DNA of 64,000 bases, from NCBI RefSeq assembly GCF_016900045.1, contig NZ_JACSNP010000002.1, forward strand, positions 62,001-126,000, written 5' to 3'. Below the pieces are notes generated by a model that was not told the DNA's origin, did no database searches, and was given only the letters and a program-made list of their open reading frames with translations. Position 1 is the first letter of the stretch. Each line of letters begins with the position of its first letter. Below, piece by piece: positions 29,140 to 38,038 of this stretch. The DNA is from Fusobacterium mortiferum. GTDB taxonomy: Bacteria; Fusobacteriota; Fusobacteriia; Fusobacteriales; Fusobacteriaceae. The position numbers were made by a program, and so were the translations under genes.

Positions 29140-29862
29140 ATGAACTTAATAACAATATCAGGACCACCATCATCAGGGAAAACATCTTTAATAATTAAAA
29201 CAATAGAGAGTTTTAAACAAAGAGGAATAAGAGTAGGAGTAGTAAAGTTTGATTGTTTGTATACAGATGATGATAAACTTTACGAGAAAATAGGAGTTCC
29301 GGTTAGAAAAGGCTTATCAGGTTCTCTATGTCCAGATCACTATTTTGTAAGTAATATTGAAGAGGTTGTAAAATGGGGAGTAGAGGAAAAATTAGATATC
29401 CTTATTACAGAGAGTGCTGGATTATGTAATAGATGTTCGCCGTATATAAAGGATATAAAGGCTGTATGTGTAATAGATAATTTAAGTGGTGTAAATACTC
29501 CTAAAAAAATAGGACCAATGTTAAAGAGTGCCGATATAGTAGTGATAACAAAGGGGGATATAGTGTCTCAAGCAGAGAGAGAGGTTTTTGCCTCAAGAGT
29601 TATGTCTGTTAATCCTAAGGCTACTATTATGCATGTAAATGGACTTAATGGACAGGGAGCTTATGAATTTGGAACTCTTATCTATGATGAAGATGAAAAA
29701 TTAGAAAGCTTAAAGGGTAAAAGTTTGAGATTCTCTATGCCATCGGCTCTATGTTCTTACTGTTTAGGAGAGACTAGAATTGGAGAGGAGCATCAGATGG
29801 GAAATGTTAGAAAGATAGATCTAAGCTCTTCTTGTAAAGGAGGAAGTTGTTGTGGTAAGTAG
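29140..29862 (+). CDS. cysteine-rich P-loop GTPase (HypB/UreG/CobW-like)
   Basis: 240 residues. Walker A GPPSSGKTS at 8-16, a Walker-B-like DILITESAG, and TKGD as the guanine-specificity motif place it in the SIMIBI class with the metallochaperone GTPases HypB, UreG and CobW. Cysteines cluster as CPDH (C64), CNRC (C96, C99), CSYC (C205, C208) and a C-terminal SCKGGSCC tail, which looks like metal or Fe-S binding. The start at 29140 follows GAGGAGGAG and lies one base after the upstream stop; it overlaps the ABC gene by 11 bases. The exact subfamily and the metal are not determined. Confidence 0.85.
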   Translation: MNLITISGPPSSGKTSLIIKTIESFKQRGIRVGVVKFDCLYTDDDKLYEKIGVPVRKGLSGSLCPDHYFVSNIEEVVKWGVEEKLDILITESAGLCNRCSPYIKDIKAVCVIDNLSGVNTPKKIGPMLKSADIVVITKGDIVSQAEREVFASRVMSVNPKATIMHVNGLNGQGAYEFGTLIYDEDEKLESLKGKSLRFSMPSALCSYCLGETRIGEEHQMGNVRKIDLSSSCKGGSCCGK

Positions 29863-30871
29863 AAAATTTTTATTAGAGAATAAGTTAAAAGTAATTATAG
29901 AAAAATATCCTTTTGTAGAGGAGTTCTTAAAGGATAATCAGATAGATATAGAGTTGGAGTTGAATATATCAGAGATTTTAAATGGTTATGATGAGACTAC
30001 TTTAGAGGAAAAATCATTAGATAGAGAGAAATTTGTAGAAAATTTAGTTGAATTTGTCAATCGAATGGTAGAGATACTAGGGATAGAAGATAATAGTATA
30101 GAGGAGATGACAATTTTAGCTGGAATAAATAAGTTTGGAGAAAAAGAGGAGTTTGGAGAGTTTACTATTCGTAAGGGTGAGATAATCTCAATAGTTGGCC
30201 CAACAGGAAGTGGGAAAAGTAGATTGTTAGCAGATATAGAGTGGGGAGCTCAAGGAGATACTCCAACTAAAAGAACTATATTAGTGAATGGGAAACCTTT
30301 AGATAAGAAGAGTAGATTTTCATCAAGTAATAAGTTAGTAGCTCAACTTTCTCAAAATATGAACTTTGTAATGGACTTGACTGTTTATGAATTTTTAGAA
30401 CTTCATGCTAAGAGTAGAATGGTTGAGAACGAAGAGAGTGTTATAGAGAGAATTTTTGAAAAAGCTAATGAGTTAGCTGGAGAAAAATTCAAAATAGATG
30501 CCCCAATTACAAGTTTAAGTGGAGGACAATCAAGGGCACTGATGATAGCGGACACAGCTATATTGAGTACATCTCCAATAGTGCTTATAGATGAGATAGA
30601 GAATGCTGGTATAGATAGAAAAAAAGCTTTAGATCTACTTGTAGGGGAAGAAAAAATAGTATTGATGGCTACTCACGATCCTTTGCTTGCTCTTATGGGG
30701 GATAAGAGAATAGTTATAAATAATGGAGGTATCCATAAAATTATGAATATAACAGAAGATGAGAGAGGAATATTAGAAGATCTAACTAAGCTTGATAATA
30801 TTATTCAAGGAATGAGAAATAAGTTAAGATATGGAGAGAAATTAGAATTAAAAATTAATCAAAATTTTTAG
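29852..30871 (+). CDS. ABC-type ATPase with N-terminal DUF1858-like module
   Basis: 339 residues without membrane helices. Residues 5-75 resemble the DUF1858-like module of the first gene in the cassette: both have EKYP..xEFL and FVExLxEFxN. The ATPase then has Walker A GPTGSGKS (116-123), signature LSGGQ (222-226), Walker B LIDE with D247-E248, and an H-loop His275. The D-loop region is atypical (IENAGID). GTG start at 29852, after AAAGGAGG in the end of the GTPase gene. No permease accompanies it, so it may be a soluble ABC enzyme like the activators of metalloenzymes or a component of an unknown complex. Confidence 0.83.
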   Translation: MVSRKFLLENKLKVIIEKYPFVEEFLKDNQIDIELELNISEILNGYDETTLEEKSLDREKFVENLVEFVNRMVEILGIEDNSIEEMTILAGINKFGEKEEFGEFTIRKGEIISIVGPTGSGKSRLLADIEWGAQGDTPTKRTILVNGKPLDKKSRFSSSNKLVAQLSQNMNFVMDLTVYEFLELHAKSRMVENEESVIERIFEKANELAGEKFKIDAPITSLSGGQSRALMIADTAILSTSPIVLIDEIENAGIDRKKALDLLVGEEKIVLMATHDPLLALMGDKRIVINNGGIHKIMNITEDERGILEDLTKLDNIIQGMRNKLRYGEKLELKINQNF

Positions 30872-30939
30872 AATAAAAAACTAAAAAAGTATGTATTTTT
30901 TATAAATAAAATCCGAATAAATAAACAGAAATCAAACAG

Positions 30940-30985
30940 TATATAACTGTAAAGTTATATATTGTTTTTTTTTTTTTTTTTTTTT
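30940..30985 (+). terminator. terminator with a 21-base T tract after the ABC gene
   Basis: TATATAACT (30940-30948), GTAA, AGTTATATA (30953-30961) form a 9-bp stem, followed by TTG and 21 consecutive T (30965-30985). The T run is far longer than at other terminators here and is also slippage-prone. Confidence 0.85.
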
Positions 30986-31000
30986 GAATAAAATAGTATA

Positions 31001-31204
31001 ATGAGGCTTATAAAGAGGTATATTAGTGATACTTTAACTGTGGAGCTAATAGAAGAGGTATTTGGAGTGAAGTGTTATATTGGAAAAAATCCACTAAATA
31101 ATAAGTTACATATCTCTTATATGCCTACTCATTACCATATAGATGGGGTGGGAAGTGACCATTTTCATGAGAATGGTTTTACAGGAGAGCATACTCATAA
31201 TTAA
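31001..31204 (+). CDS. small His-rich protein, uncertain
   Basis: An open frame of 67 codons. The last 30 residues hold eight His (THYHID, DHFHEN, GEHTHN), which could bind metal. A TATAAT (30997-31002) overlaps the ATG and no Shine-Dalgarno precedes it, so the 31001 start is doubtful; AGAGG at 31014-31018 suggests a later non-ATG start. I do not recognise the family. It lies between the ABC operon's terminator and the ylxM promoter. It could be a real small gene or a decayed fragment. Confidence 0.4.
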   Translation: MRLIKRYISDTLTVELIEEVFGVKCYIGKNPLNNKLHISYMPTHYHIDGVGSDHFHENGFTGEHTHN

Positions 31205-31229
31205 TTATCAAATTGTAAAGAAAAAACAC

Positions 31230-31258
31230 TTGACAGTTTTAGTATAATCTTATATAAT
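31230..31258 (+). promoter_or_regulatory. consensus promoter of ylxM-ffh
   Basis: TTGACA (31230-31235), 17 bases, TATAAT (31253-31258): both boxes and the spacing are perfect. The predicted start near 31265 leaves a very short leader before the ATG at 31273. Confidence 0.88.
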
Positions 31259-31272
31259 ATGCTGGTGATATA

Positions 31273-31584
31273 ATGGAATTAGATGAATTTTTAGAAGTAT
31301 CTACTCTGTTGGATTATTATAGAAACTTGTTGAGTGATAAGCAAAAGGAATACTTAATAAATCACTTTGAAGAGGATTTATCTCTATCGGAGATAGCCAA
31401 AAATAATGGTGTAAGTAGACAGGCTGTATATGATAATATCAAAAGAGGGATAAAACAACTGAGAGAATATGAAGAAAAACTAGGGTTTCACAAAAGAGAA
31501 AAAAAATTATACAGTGAACTTTTAGAGTTAAAAGATAATTTTAAAATTGAAAAACTAGATGAGATAATAGAAAAGCTATTTTAG
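31273..31584 (+). CDS. ylxM: YlxM/p13-family helix-turn-helix protein
   Basis: 103 residues. The N-terminal half has a sigma-70 region 4-like helix-turn-helix (LSLSEIAKNNGVSRQAVYDN), the rest is charged helix. In Firmicutes, ylxM precedes ffh and the product is a component linked to the signal-recognition particle. The order and the short spacing to ffh (11 bases) are the same here. GGTGAT before the ATG is the weak ribosome-binding site, close to the 5' end of the transcript. Confidence 0.88.
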   Translation: MELDEFLEVSTLLDYYRNLLSDKQKEYLINHFEEDLSLSEIAKNNGVSRQAVYDNIKRGIKQLREYEEKLGFHKREKKLYSELLELKDNFKIEKLDEIIEKLF

Positions 31585-31595
31585 TTGAGGTGAAT

Positions 31596-32927
31596 ATGTT
31601 AGATAATTTAGGTTCTAGATTTCAGGAGATATTTAAAAAAGTTAGAGGACATGGAAAACTAAGTGAAAGTAATATAAAAGAAGCTCTTAGAGAGGTTAAA
31701 ATGTCTCTTCTAGAAGCTGATGTTAACTACAAAGTTGTAAAAGATTTCACTGCAAAAATTCAAGAGAAAGCTATTGGAACAGATGTCCTAAAGGGAATAA
31801 ATCCAAGTCAACAGTTTATAAAAATAGTAAATGATGAGCTAGTAGAGCTTTTAGGCGGAACAAATGCTAGACTTACAAAGGGAGTTAGAAATCCCACTGT
31901 ATTAATGTTAGCAGGATTACAGGGGGCAGGAAAAACAACTTTTGCAGCAAAGCTAGGAAATTACCTAAAAAAACAGGGTGAAAAGGTTTTAATGGTAGGA
32001 GCTGACGTATATAGACCAGCAGCTATTAAACAGTTACAAGTCTTAGGAGAGCAAACAGGAATAGAGGTTTACTCTGAAGAAAATCACCAAGATGCTGTAG
32101 GAATTTGTGAAAGAGGACTTGCAAAAGCTAAAGAATTAGGTTCTACTTATATGATAATAGATACTGCTGGTAGATTACATATAGATGAAAAGCTTATGGA
32201 AGAGTTAAAGGAGATAAAGAGATTAACAAGACCACAAGAGATTTTACTAGTAGTAGATGCTATGATCGGACAAGATGCTGTAAACTTAGCAGAGTCATTT
32301 AATAATGTTCTTAATATAGATGGTGTAGTACTAACAAAACTAGATGGAGACACTAGAGGAGGAGCTGCTCTTTCAATAAAAGCAGTTGTAGGAAAACCTA
32401 TAAAATTTGTAGGAGTTGGGGAGAAAATTGATGATATAGAACTTTTCCATCCAGAAAGACTTGTTTCAAGAATTTTAGGAATGGGAGATGTTGTATCACT
32501 GGTTGAGAAGGCTCAAAGTGCTATAAATGAAGAGGACGCTAAATCATTAGAAGAAAAGATAAGAACTCAAAAATTTGATTTAGACGATTTCTTAAAGCAA
32601 TTACAAAATATTAAAAAACTAGGTTCATTAGGAAGTATCTTAAAAATGATACCTGGAATGGGACAGATTGGAGATCTAGCTCCTGCTGAAAAAGAGATGA
32701 AAAAGGTAGAGGCAATAATTCAATCGATGACAAAAGAGGAAAGAAAGAAACCAGAAATTCTTAAGGCAAGTAGAAAGCAGAGAATTGCTAAGGGAAGTGG
32801 AACAGAAGTAGCTGATGTAAATAGACTTCTAAAGCAATTTGAGCAAATGAAAGCTATGATGAAAATGTTTAGTGGTGGAAAAATGCCATCATTCGGAGGA
32901 TTTAAAGGTGGAAAATTTCCATTCTAA
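31596..32927 (+). CDS. ffh: signal recognition particle protein Ffh
   Basis: GTPase of the signal recognition particle that targets inner-membrane proteins with 4.5S RNA. 443 residues: N domain, G domain with GLQGAGKTTFA, DTAGRL and TKLDGDTRGGAAL, and a C-terminal M domain with a short Met/Gly-rich tail (MKMFSGGKM). A GTG at 31590 lies within the TGAGGTGA ribosome-binding site, so the ATG at 31596 is chosen. Followed by rpsP, a frequent neighbour. Confidence 0.97.
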   Translation: MLDNLGSRFQEIFKKVRGHGKLSESNIKEALREVKMSLLEADVNYKVVKDFTAKIQEKAIGTDVLKGINPSQQFIKIVNDELVELLGGTNARLTKGVRNPTVLMLAGLQGAGKTTFAAKLGNYLKKQGEKVLMVGADVYRPAAIKQLQVLGEQTGIEVYSEENHQDAVGICERGLAKAKELGSTYMIIDTAGRLHIDEKLMEELKEIKRLTRPQEILLVVDAMIGQDAVNLAESFNNVLNIDGVVLTKLDGDTRGGAALSIKAVVGKPIKFVGVGEKIDDIELFHPERLVSRILGMGDVVSLVEKAQSAINEEDAKSLEEKIRTQKFDLDDFLKQLQNIKKLGSLGSILKMIPGMGQIGDLAPAEKEMKKVEAIIQSMTKEERKKPEILKASRKQRIAKGSGTEVADVNRLLKQFEQMKAMMKMFSGGKMPSFGGFKGGKFPF

Positions 32928-32984
32928 AAAGTAAATAAACAAAAGATTAAAATATAAATAATAATAAAAGGAGACGTGAAATTT

Positions 32985-33248
32985 ATGTTAAAATTAAGAT
33001 TAACTAGATTAGGAGACAAAAAAAGACCTTCTTATAGAATCGCAGCTATGGAAGCATTATCAAAAAGAGATGGTAAAGCAGTTGCTTACTTAGGAAACTA
33101 CTTCCCATTAGAAGATTCTAGAGTAGTATTAAAAGAGGAAGAAATAGTAAAATTCTTATTAAATGGAGCTCAACCAACTAGAACTGTAAAATCAATATTA
33201 GTTAAAGCTGGAGTATGGGCAAAATTCGAAGAAGCTAAAAAAAGATAA
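32985..33248 (+). CDS. rpsP: 30S ribosomal protein S16
   Basis: 87 residues with the family start MLKLRLTRLGDKKRPSYRI and AYLGNYFP. The frame runs back to a GTG at 32976, but AAAGGAG (32967-32973) is only 2 bases from it and 11 from the ATG at 32985, and 32985 gives the normal N terminus. The usual downstream rimM-trmD-rplS genes are not here; a terminator follows at once. Confidence 0.95.
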   Translation: MLKLRLTRLGDKKRPSYRIAAMEALSKRDGKAVAYLGNYFPLEDSRVVLKEEEIVKFLLNGAQPTRTVKSILVKAGVWAKFEEAKKR

Positions 33249-33266
33249 TTGATTTAGGTGCTTAGA

Positions 33267-33296
33267 AGACTGTTACAGAGGTAGCAGTCTTTTTTT
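33267..33296 (+). terminator. terminator after rpsP
   Basis: AGACTGTTAC (33267-33276) pairs with GTAGCAGTCT (33281-33290) with one G-T pair, followed by a run of T. Confidence 0.88.
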
Positions 33297-33385
33297 CTTT
33301 GGAATGAAAATAAAAAAAGATGATAAATTTATGTTTAAGATATAAAAATAAAAAAATATTGCCTAAATATAAAACTCTTTTTTGT

Positions 33386-33414
33386 TAGACAAGCTAGTAA
33401 AGTTTTGGTATAAT
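33386..33414 (+). promoter_or_regulatory. promoter of tex
   Basis: TAGACA (33386-33391), 17 bases, TATAAT (33409-33414) with TGG directly upstream (extended -10). About 45 bases before the tex ATG. Confidence 0.8.
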
Positions 33415-33458
33415 ATAAAGAAGTTCAGAAAATATTAAAAGAAAAATAAAGGTGAAAT

Positions 33459-35624
33459 ATGGAAAAGATATTTGAACAAGTAGCTAAAGAATTGGGATTA
33501 TCTCTAGTTCAAGTAACAAATACTATGCAACTTTTAGATGAAGGGGCTACAGTGCCTTTTATAGCAAGATATAGAAAGGAAGTTACTAATAATCTAGATG
33601 AGATAGAGATAGGAAAGATATTAGAAACAGTTACATATCAAAGAAACTTAGAAAAGAGAAAAGAGGAAGTAATAAGACTTATTGAAGAGCAAGGGAAACT
33701 GACTGATGAAATAGTCAAAGCGGTTGCTCTAGCTACAAAACTTCAAGAGGTAGAAGATATATATTTCCCATATAGAAAAAAGAGAAAAACGAAGGCTGAC
33801 ATAGCAAAAGAAAGAGGATTGGAGCCTTTAGCTAACTATATATTAGAGGCAACTTCAGAGGAAGCTATAATTAAAAAAGCTGAGGAGTTTTTTAATGAAG
33901 AGGTAACAACTTCAGAGGAAGCAGTGGAAGGAGCTATGCTTATACTAGCTCAAAATATCTCTGAAACTCCGATATATAGAGAAAAAATCAGAGAGATAAT
34001 GTTGACTAAGGGAGTTATTACAACAAAGGAGACTAAAAAAGCAAGAGAGCTAGATGCAAAGAAGGTTTATTCAGATTATTATCAATATAGTGAGCCAATT
34101 TCAAAGATGCCATCTCATAGAATCTTAGCTGTAAATAGAGGAGAGAATGAGGAGATATTATCTGTATCTATCGGATTTGAAGATGATGTAAGAGCAAGAG
34201 TTGAAGGGATTATTTTAAAGGATTTTAAAAATAAAAACTTACAAGAAACTTATAAAAAGATAGTAGTTGATGCTTTAGATAGATTAATTCTTCCGTCTAT
34301 TGAAAGAGAGGTAAGAAATATTCTGACAGATAAGGCAGAAGAGGAAGCTATTAGAGTATTTAAGGAAAACTTAAAAAATCTATTGATGCAAGCTCCATTA
34401 AAAGAGAAAAATATTTTAGCTTTAGACCCAGGATATAGAACTGGTTGTAAAGTTGCTGTTATAGATAAAAATGGTTTTTATAGAGAAAATGATGTATTTT
34501 TCTTAGTTGCTGATATGCATACTCCAAAACAGTTAGAGACAGCTGAAAAGAAGATTATAGATTATGTGAAAAAATATAATATAGATATAATTGTAATAGG
34601 AAATGGAACAGCCTCAAGAGAAACGGAGAGTTTTGTGGCAGGAGTTATAAGAAAAAACAATCTAAATACAAAGTATCTTATTGCAAATGAAGCGGGAGCT
34701 TCAATTTACTCTGCTTCAAAAATAGCAGCTGAAGAGTTTCCAGATCTTGATGTAACAGTTAGAGGAGCTATATCAATAGGAAGAAGAGTACAAGATCCAC
34801 TAGCTGAATTAGTGAAGATAGATCCTAAATCAATAGGTGTAGGAATGTATCAACATGATGTAAATCAAGGTAAATTAGATGAGTCTTTAGATGCTGTTAT
34901 TACACATGTTGTAAATAGTGTTGGAGCTAATCTAAATACTGCCTCTTGGGCACTACTTTCACATATCTCTGGTATAAAGAAAAATATAGCTAAAAATATA
35001 GTTGATTATAGAAAAGAGAATGGAAACTTTAAAAATAGAAAAGAGCTTTTAAAGGTGAAAGGAATAGGAGCAAAGGCTTATGAACAGATGGCTGGATTCC
35101 TAGTAATTGTAGATGGAGAAAATGTATTAGATAATACAATTATTCACCCAGAATCATATCATATAGCAAAAGAGTTACTTCAAAAGGCTGGATTAAGTGT
35201 TGAAGAGTATGGAAAGGACTTAAATGCTGCTAGAGAGAGATTAAAGGATTTTAATTATAGTAATTTTGCTAAGGAAAATGGTTATGGAGAAGAGACAGTA
35301 AAGGATATTTATGAGGCTTTAATAAGAGATAGAAGAGATCCGAGAGACAACTTTGAAAAACCTCTTCTAAAATCAGATATTTTAAATATAGAGAATTTAC
35401 AACCAGGAATGGAGATAGAAGGAACAGTTAGAAATGTTGTAAAATTTGGAGCTTTTATAGATATAGGATTAAAAAATGATGCTCTTTTACATATTTCTGA
35501 AATATCAGATAAATTTATAGATGATCCAAGTAAGGTATTATCTGTAGGACAAATTGTTAAAGTTAGAATTAAGGATATAGATAAGGAAAGAGAGAGAGTA
35601 GGATTAACTAAAAAGGAGAAATAG
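33459..35624 (+). CDS. tex: Tex-family RNA-binding protein
   Basis: 721 residues: the Tex N-terminal helical region, a YqgF-like RNase H fold (NILALDPGYRTGCKVAVIDK), a helix-hairpin-helix (VKGIGAKAYEQMAGF), and a C-terminal S1 domain (EGTVRNVVKFGAFIDIGLKN). Tex proteins bind nucleic acid and influence transcription or RNA decay; the exact role is not settled. It has its own promoter. The next gene begins 5 bases after the stop. Confidence 0.95.
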   Translation: MEKIFEQVAKELGLSLVQVTNTMQLLDEGATVPFIARYRKEVTNNLDEIEIGKILETVTYQRNLEKRKEEVIRLIEEQGKLTDEIVKAVALATKLQEVEDIYFPYRKKRKTKADIAKERGLEPLANYILEATSEEAIIKKAEEFFNEEVTTSEEAVEGAMLILAQNISETPIYREKIREIMLTKGVITTKETKKARELDAKKVYSDYYQYSEPISKMPSHRILAVNRGENEEILSVSIGFEDDVRARVEGIILKDFKNKNLQETYKKIVVDALDRLILPSIEREVRNILTDKAEEEAIRVFKENLKNLLMQAPLKEKNILALDPGYRTGCKVAVIDKNGFYRENDVFFLVADMHTPKQLETAEKKIIDYVKKYNIDIIVIGNGTASRETESFVAGVIRKNNLNTKYLIANEAGASIYSASKIAAEEFPDLDVTVRGAISIGRRVQDPLAELVKIDPKSIGVGMYQHDVNQGKLDESLDAVITHVVNSVGANLNTASWALLSHISGIKKNIAKNIVDYRKENGNFKNRKELLKVKGIGAKAYEQMAGFLVIVDGENVLDNTIIHPESYHIAKELLQKAGLSVEEYGKDLNAARERLKDFNYSNFAKENGYGEETVKDIYEALIRDRRDPRDNFEKPLLKSDILNIENLQPGMEIEGTVRNVVKFGAFIDIGLKNDALLHISEISDKFIDDPSKVLSVGQIVKVRIKDIDKERERVGLTKKEK

Positions 35625-35629
35625 TCAGA

Positions 35630-38038
35630 ATGAGAGTAAATAAAAATTCTCTTTTAGTCAGAATGATATTTTATAACGATATTGCTATAATAGTGGCTTC
35701 TACTACAATAGCTCTTTTTTTGACATTCATAGCTTTTCAAAACCTAGAATCTAGAGTTATAGACTCGGCAAGAGATAAAATTGTTTTAATGAATAGAGCA
35801 TATAATGGAGAGATTTTAAGAGCGAAGGATGATTTAAATCAAACTTTAAGAAATATCTCTACATTAAGTAATAGAAGTTTAAAAAATATAGCTAGCTATA
35901 ATGAAAAAGTAGCTATAATAAGAAATCAACTGACTAGAAGGAATTATGAGCTTTACTCTGACTCTATCTTATCAATAGTAGATGAAAATGGTTTTATTTT
36001 AGGTGAAACCAAGAGAAAGGGAATTCCAAATAAAATAGATAGAGAGACTTTTAAGGCTAATGTATCTAATGCAGATAATGATATAAAAACAAGCTACTTC
36101 TCAAAAATAGATGATAGAATTTATAATAAAATAATTGTGAGATATAATGATGAGAGTAATAGAAAGTTATACTTAGTTTTAACCTTTCCAATTACTGAAA
36201 AAACTATTAAAAATTTAGCAAGTCTATCAAGCTTAGGAGAAGATGATAAAATTTTCTTAATAGTGGATGAAAAATACAAGATGGGTAATTTTAGTTTAGA
36301 AAAAAACACTCAATTTTTGAGCAAAAGAGATGTCAATAGAATGGCTAATAAAGGTTATAATTATATCTATAGAAGAAAAAATATTGATAATGAAGCTTAT
36401 TATATAGCTCTATCAGATATATATGATTACCAAAATAGGTATATTGGAAGTTTTGGAGTAGCAATATACTATGAGAATATAGAGAGATTAAAATTAGTTA
36501 TCTCTCTTTCGGTAATAGTAATTGTATTAGTTTTTATTGCAATAAGTACAACTATATCCTCTAGAATGTTTAGTAAACTTTTAGAACCATTAGGGAGAAT
36601 AATGGAAGCGGCGGAAGAGGTAAGTAAGGGAAATTATAGAATTTTTGTAAAGCCAGAGGGTGTAGATGAGATGAGAACTCTCTCTAGAACCTTTAATAAA
36701 ATGGCAGAGGATATCAGAGCCAATGAGGAGCAAGCTAAGAGTAAAAATAGAAAATTAGTGAGTACCTTAAAGAGAATAGATGCAGTAGAAAAAATTCTAA
36801 TGAATATTCAGATAGAGAATGATATGAATATAACAGTGAAAGAGATTATGTCGGCACTAACCTCAGAGATGGGATTAGGGTTTAGTAGAGCAATGTATTT
36901 TAGATATAGTAGAGAAATTGATACTATGGTTGGAGAGTTTGCTGTTATAAATAATAAGATAAAAAGAGATATATCAAATGTGATAGAGAATGGTAGAGGT
37001 TTTAAGTTTCAGATAGAGGAGCTAAATAAACTTATAAAACTCATTAAGATACCATTTAAAAATAGTAATCTCATAGCCAAATCATTACTTGAAAAGAGAA
37101 TTATCTTTCAAAATGATAAAGGATATAAACATGAATTGGGAAACGAGCTATTTAAAAGTTTGGGAATAAATAATTTCTTAATAATGCCAATATATACAGA
37201 GAAGAGAAATTATGGGTGTATAGTAGTTGATTATTTTGGAAAAAATAATTTGGTAACACAGGAAGAGGTTGAGTTACTCACACTTCTTTTCCTAAATATT
37301 TCAATTAGGATAAAGAATAGAAATCTAGAAGAGGAGAAGATAGATTTAGAGAGAACTGCAACAATAGGAAAGTTAGTAGATAGATTTTTTAAAAGTCGTG
37401 AAACTTCCTTTGAAAAAATGCTTGAGTTTACAGAAAAGATGCATGCCTATGATTCAAATAATACTCTATTTAAAATTCAGATTCAAGAGATAAAAGAGGA
37501 GATAAATAAGCTTAGAAGAGAGAGAGAGATTTTAAATGAGTATGTAGATATTAAGAAAAATAATCCTCTTGAAATTATAGAGATAGAGACAATTTTAGCA
37601 GAAATAATATCAGAAGTTGAGCCAAAATTGGAAAAATTAGGGATTAATATCTCAGTTTTTATAAACTATAATGGCAAAGTTTTAGGAAATAGAGCTAGGC
37701 TTAAAAGAGCTTTTTATGAGATAATAAAGAATGCTAAGGAATCTTTTGAAAAAAAGAATGATGATAATAAAAAAATAAATGTAATAGTGACAAAGGAAAA
37801 AAATGTCGATAAAATAAGAGTAAATATAATTGATAATGGAATTGGAATGACACAGGAGCAGTTGGAAAATATATTTGAACCTTTTGTAGGATATAATGAG
37901 AATGCTCCAGGACTAGGACTTTCAATAGTATCAAGAATAATAAAGGATCACCATGGGGTGATTAAATACTCATCTCAATTAGGTGAGGGAACAGAGGTAA
38001 AAATAACTTTAAATATATATAAGGAGGAGATTTTATAA
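35630..38038 (+). CDS. histidine-kinase-like membrane sensor lacking the phospho-acceptor His
   Basis: 802 residues: membrane helix 1 (about 13-35), an extracytoplasmic sensor of about 250 residues, membrane helix 2 (about 287-307), HAMP, a GAF-like region (about 390-560), a coiled-coil dimerisation part and a HATPase_c domain. N box EIIKNAKE (697-704), G1 DNGIGM (735-740) and G2 GLGLSI are intact. In the H box, where HEIRNP is normal, the sequence is [11 protein letters not shown]: Lys588 takes the His position. No response regulator is adjacent. It overlaps ileS by one base and follows tex by 5. It may be a degenerate kinase or an ATP-driven sensor. Confidence 0.88.
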   Translation: MRVNKNSLLVRMIFYNDIAIIVASTTIALFLTFIAFQNLESRVIDSARDKIVLMNRAYNGEILRAKDDLNQTLRNISTLSNRSLKNIASYNEKVAIIRNQLTRRNYELYSDSILSIVDENGFILGETKRKGIPNKIDRETFKANVSNADNDIKTSYFSKIDDRIYNKIIVRYNDESNRKLYLVLTFPITEKTIKNLASLSSLGEDDKIFLIVDEKYKMGNFSLEKNTQFLSKRDVNRMANKGYNYIYRRKNIDNEAYYIALSDIYDYQNRYIGSFGVAIYYENIERLKLVISLSVIVIVLVFIAISTTISSRMFSKLLEPLGRIMEAAEEVSKGNYRIFVKPEGVDEMRTLSRTFNKMAEDIRANEEQAKSKNRKLVSTLKRIDAVEKILMNIQIENDMNITVKEIMSALTSEMGLGFSRAMYFRYSREIDTMVGEFAVINNKIKRDISNVIENGRGFKFQIEELNKLIKLIKIPFKNSNLIAKSLLEKRIIFQNDKGYKHELGNELFKSLGINNFLIMPIYTEKRNYGCIVVDYFGKNNLVTQEEVELLTLLFLNISIRIKNRNLEEEKIDLERTATIGKLVDRFFKSRETSFEKMLEFTEKMHAYDSNNTLFKIQIQEIKEEINKLRREREILNEYVDIKKNNPLEIIEIETILAEIISEVEPKLEKLGINISVFINYNGKVLGNRARLKRAFYEIIKNAKESFEKKNDDNKKINVIVTKEKNVDKIRVNIIDNGIGMTQEQLENIFEPFVGYNENAPGLGLSIVSRIIKDHHGVIKYSSQLGEGTEVKITLNIYKEEIL

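Noticed and set aside
31001-31204. Confident CDS call for the His-rich ORF
   Set aside because: Lack of a ribosome-binding site and overlap of its ATG with a TATAAT leave the start unresolved; it is listed at low confidence.
33249-33458. Truncated ribosomal operon after rpsP
   Set aside because: A strong terminator directly follows rpsP and the next gene has its own promoter, so this is a real end and not a deletion visible here.
37734-38038. Overlap between the sensor-kinase gene and ileS as a possible frameshift
   Set aside because: The one-base TAATG overlap is a normal stop-start arrangement and both frames are complete.
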